Assembly: GCA_013362295.1 (NCBI GenBank)
Contig: JABFWJ010000435.1
Coordinates: forward strand, 1 to 7,710
Length of the DNA: 7,710 nt
Direction of reading: 5' to 3'
DNA from: Thermoleophilia bacterium
Lineage (GTDB): Bacteria; Actinomycetota; Thermoleophilia; Gaiellales; Gaiellaceae
Shown: piece after piece, positions 5,693 through 7,710 of the stretch
Numbering within the stretch: the first letter of the stretch is position 1
How the letters are laid out: every line of letters starts with the position of its first letter
Position numbers and translations under genes: made by a program
The notes under the pieces: model-generated
Seen by the model: only the letters and a program-made list of their open reading frames with translations
Databases searched by the model: none
What the model was told of the DNA's origin: nothing

Positions 5693-6607
5693 ATGGCGCA
5701 AAACGTCGGAGGACAAGCCGTCCTCGAAGGCGTGATGATGCGCGGACCGCGCAACTGGGCGGTCGCCGTGCGCAAGCCCGACGGCGAGATCGCACAAGTG
5801 GCGCGCAGCATCGATCCACTGATGGCCCGTCACTGGGCGCTCCGGCTGCCCGTCGTGCGCGGTGTCGTCGCGCTCGGCGAGAGCCTCGCGATCGGCTTCC
5901 GCGCGCTCAGCGTCTCCGCCAACTACGCCGCCCAGGAAGAGCAGGAAGGCGACAGCGAGCCCGCTGAGATCGGCCGCTGGGCGCTCGCGTTCGCGTTCCT
6001 CGTCGCGATCGGGTTCGCGCTGATGATGTTCAAGGTCGGGCCGGCGCTGCTGACCGACCTGCTCCCGATCTCGAACGGCGGCTGGTTCGTCCTCGTCGAG
6101 GGACTGATCCGCGTCTGCGTGTTCGTCGCCTACCTCACCGTGCTGAGCTTCATTCCGTCGCTGCGGCGCGTGTTCCAGTACCACGCCGCCGAGCACAAGG
6201 CGATCAACGCGTACGAGGCGGGGGAGGACCTGACGCCGGAGAACGCGCAGCGCTATTCCCTGATCCATCCGCGCTGCGGCACGGCGTTCCTGCTCTGGGT
6301 GATGGTGGTCGGCGTCTTCGTCTACGCGCTGCTCGGCCGGCCGAGCTGGTACTGGCTGATCGTGAGCCGCATCGTCCTGCTGCCGGTGATCGCCGGGATC
6401 GCGTACGAGCTGATCCGGTTCGCCGGCAAGCACTCGGACAACCGCATCCTCATGACGCTGCTGGCGCCCGGGCTGTGGCTGCAGCGGCTGACCACCCGCG
6501 AGCCGTCGCTCGACCAGCTCGAGGTGTCGATCAAGGCGCTGCGGGAAGTTCTCGATCTCGAAGGCCGCGAGCAGCCGGCCGACCGACGTGTGGAGGTGAT
6601 GGCGTAA
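5693..6607 (+). CDS. DUF1385 (YqhQ-like) integral membrane protein
   Basis: This encodes a 304-residue protein of the DUF1385/YqhQ family, whose biochemical function I do not know. The family opening GGQAVLEGVMMRGP (6-19) supports the ATG at 5693. Other conserved motifs are YHAAEHKAINAYE (163-175) and IHPRCGT (191-197); their histidines, glutamate and cysteine could bind a metal (inference). Four hydrophobic segments are likely membrane spans: about 96-118, 130-156, 197-215 and 219-244. The hydrophilic N-terminal 90 residues contain an acidic stretch, QEEQEGDSEPAE, and the C-terminal 40 residues are also hydrophilic. The gene starts four bases after rpmE and its TAA overlaps the next ATG by one base. 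Its location between rpmE and prfA is a recurring arrangement, hinting at a link to translation or envelope housekeeping. Confidence 0.92.
   Translation: MAQNVGGQAVLEGVMMRGPRNWAVAVRKPDGEIAQVARSIDPLMARHWALRLPVVRGVVALGESLAIGFRALSVSANYAAQEEQEGDSEPAEIGRWALAFAFLVAIGFALMMFKVGPALLTDLLPISNGGWFVLVEGLIRVCVFVAYLTVLSFIPSLRRVFQYHAAEHKAINAYEAGEDLTPENAQRYSLIHPRCGTAFLLWVMVVGVFVYALLGRPSWYWLIVSRIVLLPVIAGIAYELIRFAGKHSDNRILMTLLAPGLWLQRLTTREPSLDQLEVSIKALREVLDLEGREQPADRRVEVMA
6592..6600 (+). promoter_or_regulatory. Strong Shine-Dalgarno sequence of the OsmC-family gene
   Basis: GGAGGTGAT is a perfect nine-base complement to the 16S rRNA 3' end and ends six bases before the ATG at 6607. It lies within the last codons of the DUF1385 gene. 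It fixes the OsmC start and stands out because the other starts in this window have weak or no ribosome binding sites. Confidence 0.85.
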
Positions 6608-7041
6608 TGGCAACCGATCGCACGGCCGACGTCGTTTGGCAGGGCGACCTGATGAGCGGGCGGGGCACGATCGAACGCGTCGGGAGCGGCGCTTTCGGCC
6701 CGCTCGACGTCACCTGGGCGTCGCGCGCCGAGGATCCGCAGGGCCGCACCAGCCCCGAGGAGCTGATCGCAGCCGCGTGGGCCGCCTGCTTCTCGATGGC
6801 GCTGTCGAACGGGCTCGCCCAGTCCGGCTCGCCGCCCGAGAAGCTCGAGACCTCCGCGACGGTCACGTTCCAGCCCGGCCAGGGCATCACCCGCGGCGCG
6901 CTCACCGTCCGCGCCACCGTGCCGGGTCTCGACGACGCAGGATTCCGGGCGGCCGCCGAGGACGCGAAGCAGAACTGTCCGGTCTCGAAGGCACTGACGG
7001 GTATTCCCGACGTCAGCGTCGAAGCGAAACTCGCGAGCTAA
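6607..7041 (+). CDS. OsmC-family thiol peroxidase
   Basis: This encodes a complete 144-residue OsmC-type protein. The family reduces organic hydroperoxides and hydrogen peroxide with two conserved cysteines in the cytoplasm. The first is Cys61 in TSPEELIAAAWAACFSMALS. The second is Cys124 in KQNCPVSKALTG; the CPVS context points to OsmC rather than Ohr, which usually has CPYS. The N-terminal beta region (TADVVWQGDLMSGRGTI) and the strand SATVTFQPGQGITRGALTVR also fit. The ATG overlaps the DUF1385 stop (TAATG) but has its own strong Shine-Dalgarno sequence, so it may be translated above the level of its neighbours. It sits between a DUF1385 gene and prfA, which are often adjacent in other genomes, so it looks like an insertion into a conserved cluster. 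No peroxide-regulator site was recognised. Confidence 0.92.
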   Translation: MATDRTADVVWQGDLMSGRGTIERVGSGAFGPLDVTWASRAEDPQGRTSPEELIAAAWAACFSMALSNGLAQSGSPPEKLETSATVTFQPGQGITRGALTVRATVPGLDDAGFRAAAEDAKQNCPVSKALTGIPDVSVEAKLAS

Positions 7042-7057
7042 TCGGCACACTGCGGCA

Positions 7058-7710
7058 ATGGCCGCACTCGACGACCTGATCGCGGAGCTCGAACGCACCT
7101 ACACCGACACGCGGGACCGGATGTCCGATCCCGCGGTCTACAACGACCACCGCGAAGCGGCGGAGGTCGGCCGGCGCCTGAAGCAGCTCGAAGGCCCGTA
7201 CGGTCTCGCGCAGAGGTGGAAGCAGGCGCGCGCCGACCTCGACGCGGCGCGCAACGATCCGGAGCTCGGCGAGATGGTCGCCGACTACGAAGCCGAGGTC
7301 GCGCGGCTCGAGGACGAGCTGAAGCTGGCGCTCGCCGAGCGCGACCCGGCCGACGACAAGGACGTGATCGTGGAGATCCGTCAGGGGGTCGGCGGTGACG
7401 AGGCGGCGCTCTGGGCGGCGGAGCTGCAGCGGATGCTGCAGCGGTACGCGGAGCGGCGCGGCTTCAGGTTCGAGCAGCTCGAGTCGAGCGCGAACGACGG
7501 CGGCGGGCTGAAAGAGGGTGTCTTTGCGATCAAGGGCGACGGCGCGTACTCCGTGTTCAAGTTCGAAGGTGGGACGCACCGCGTGCAGCGTGTGCCCGAG
7601 ACCGAGTCGGCGGGACGTATCCACACGTCGACCGCGACCGTCGCAGTGATGCCGGAGGCCGAGGCGACCGAGGTCGAGCTCGACGACAGCGACCTGAAGA
7701 TCGACGTGTC
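7058..7710 (+). CDS. prfA: Peptide chain release factor 1, N-terminal 217 residues
   Basis: Release factor 1 reads UAA and UAG stop codons and triggers peptide release. The window ends in the gene, just before the expected GGQ motif, so about 60 percent of a normal ~355-residue protein is visible. A helical N-terminal region (residues 1-100, MSDPAVYNDHREAAEVGRR) precedes the PCRF core: VIVEIRQGVGGDEAALWAAE (103 on), GGGLKEGVFAIKG, and YSVFKFEGGTHRVQRVP. The stop-codon tripeptide fits the RF1 pattern P-x-T (Pro180-Glu181-Thr182), followed by ESAGRIHTSTATVAVMPE; RF2 would have SPF. The ATG at 7058 lies 16 bases after the OsmC stop, with no good ribosome binding site. Linkage to rpmE and the DUF1385 gene supports the assignment. 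Confidence 0.96.
   Translation, partial: MAALDDLIAELERTYTDTRDRMSDPAVYNDHREAAEVGRRLKQLEGPYGLAQRWKQARADLDAARNDPELGEMVADYEAEVARLEDELKLALAERDPADDKDVIVEIRQGVGGDEAALWAAELQRMLQRYAERRGFRFEQLESSANDGGGLKEGVFAIKGDGAYSVFKFEGGTHRVQRVPETESAGRIHTSTATVAVMPEAEATEVELDDSDLKIDV

Noticed and set aside
5531..6613. Minus-strand open frame opposite the DUF1385 gene
   Set aside because: His/Arg/Asp-rich shadow without domains, opposite a protein with clear family motifs and membrane spans.
7598..7603. P-E-T instead of P-A-T or P-V-T in release factor 1
   Set aside because: The middle residue of the RF1 P-x-T tripeptide is variable, so this does not suggest altered stop-codon reading.

Overview
The window is about 7.7 kb of very GC-rich, almost fully coding DNA. 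It looks chromosomal and bacterial. High GC, GTG/ATG starts, stop-start overlaps and the cluster rpmE / DUF1385 / prfA suggest a high-GC actinobacterium, perhaps of the Thermoleophilia (Gaiella/Solirubrobacter-like) type. That placement rests on gene content and protein style alone and was not tested by a search.

Layout. (1) Positions 1-3034 (+) hold an electron-transfer-flavoprotein cassette: the C-terminal part of EtfB, a complete EtfA, and a complete ETF:quinone oxidoreductase (ETF-QO). They are joined by 1-bp and 4-bp overlaps. Together they would move electrons from acyl-CoA and similar flavoprotein dehydrogenases into the quinone pool. (2) Positions 3035-3756 hold an inserted module: a REP-associated tyrosine (Y1/HUH) transposase gene on the minus strand. 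It is bracketed by same-orientation copies of a short repeat with the near-palindromic core GTGTCTGACAC; the copy beside the transposase 5' end is tandemly duplicated. (3) Positions 3757-7710 (+) hold a mainly translation-related run: a SpoU/TrmH-type RNA 2'-O-methyltransferase, a catabolic-type threonine/serine dehydratase, ribosomal protein L31 (zinc-binding form), a DUF1385 (YqhQ-like) membrane protein, an OsmC-family peroxidase, and the first two thirds of peptide chain release factor 1, cut by the window end.

From the dehydratase to OsmC the genes overlap or nearly touch, so they are probably co-transcribed, and prfA follows 16 nt later. The points most worth a second look are the ETF-QO, which has only three cysteines in the whole protein and lacks one of the four expected Fe-S ligands, and the transposase with its flanking repeats. 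No CRISPR array, tRNA, rRNA, phage genes or defence system was seen. No gene-free stretch exceeds 300 bases; the longest is the 139 bp at 3618-3756, filled mostly by the repeats.
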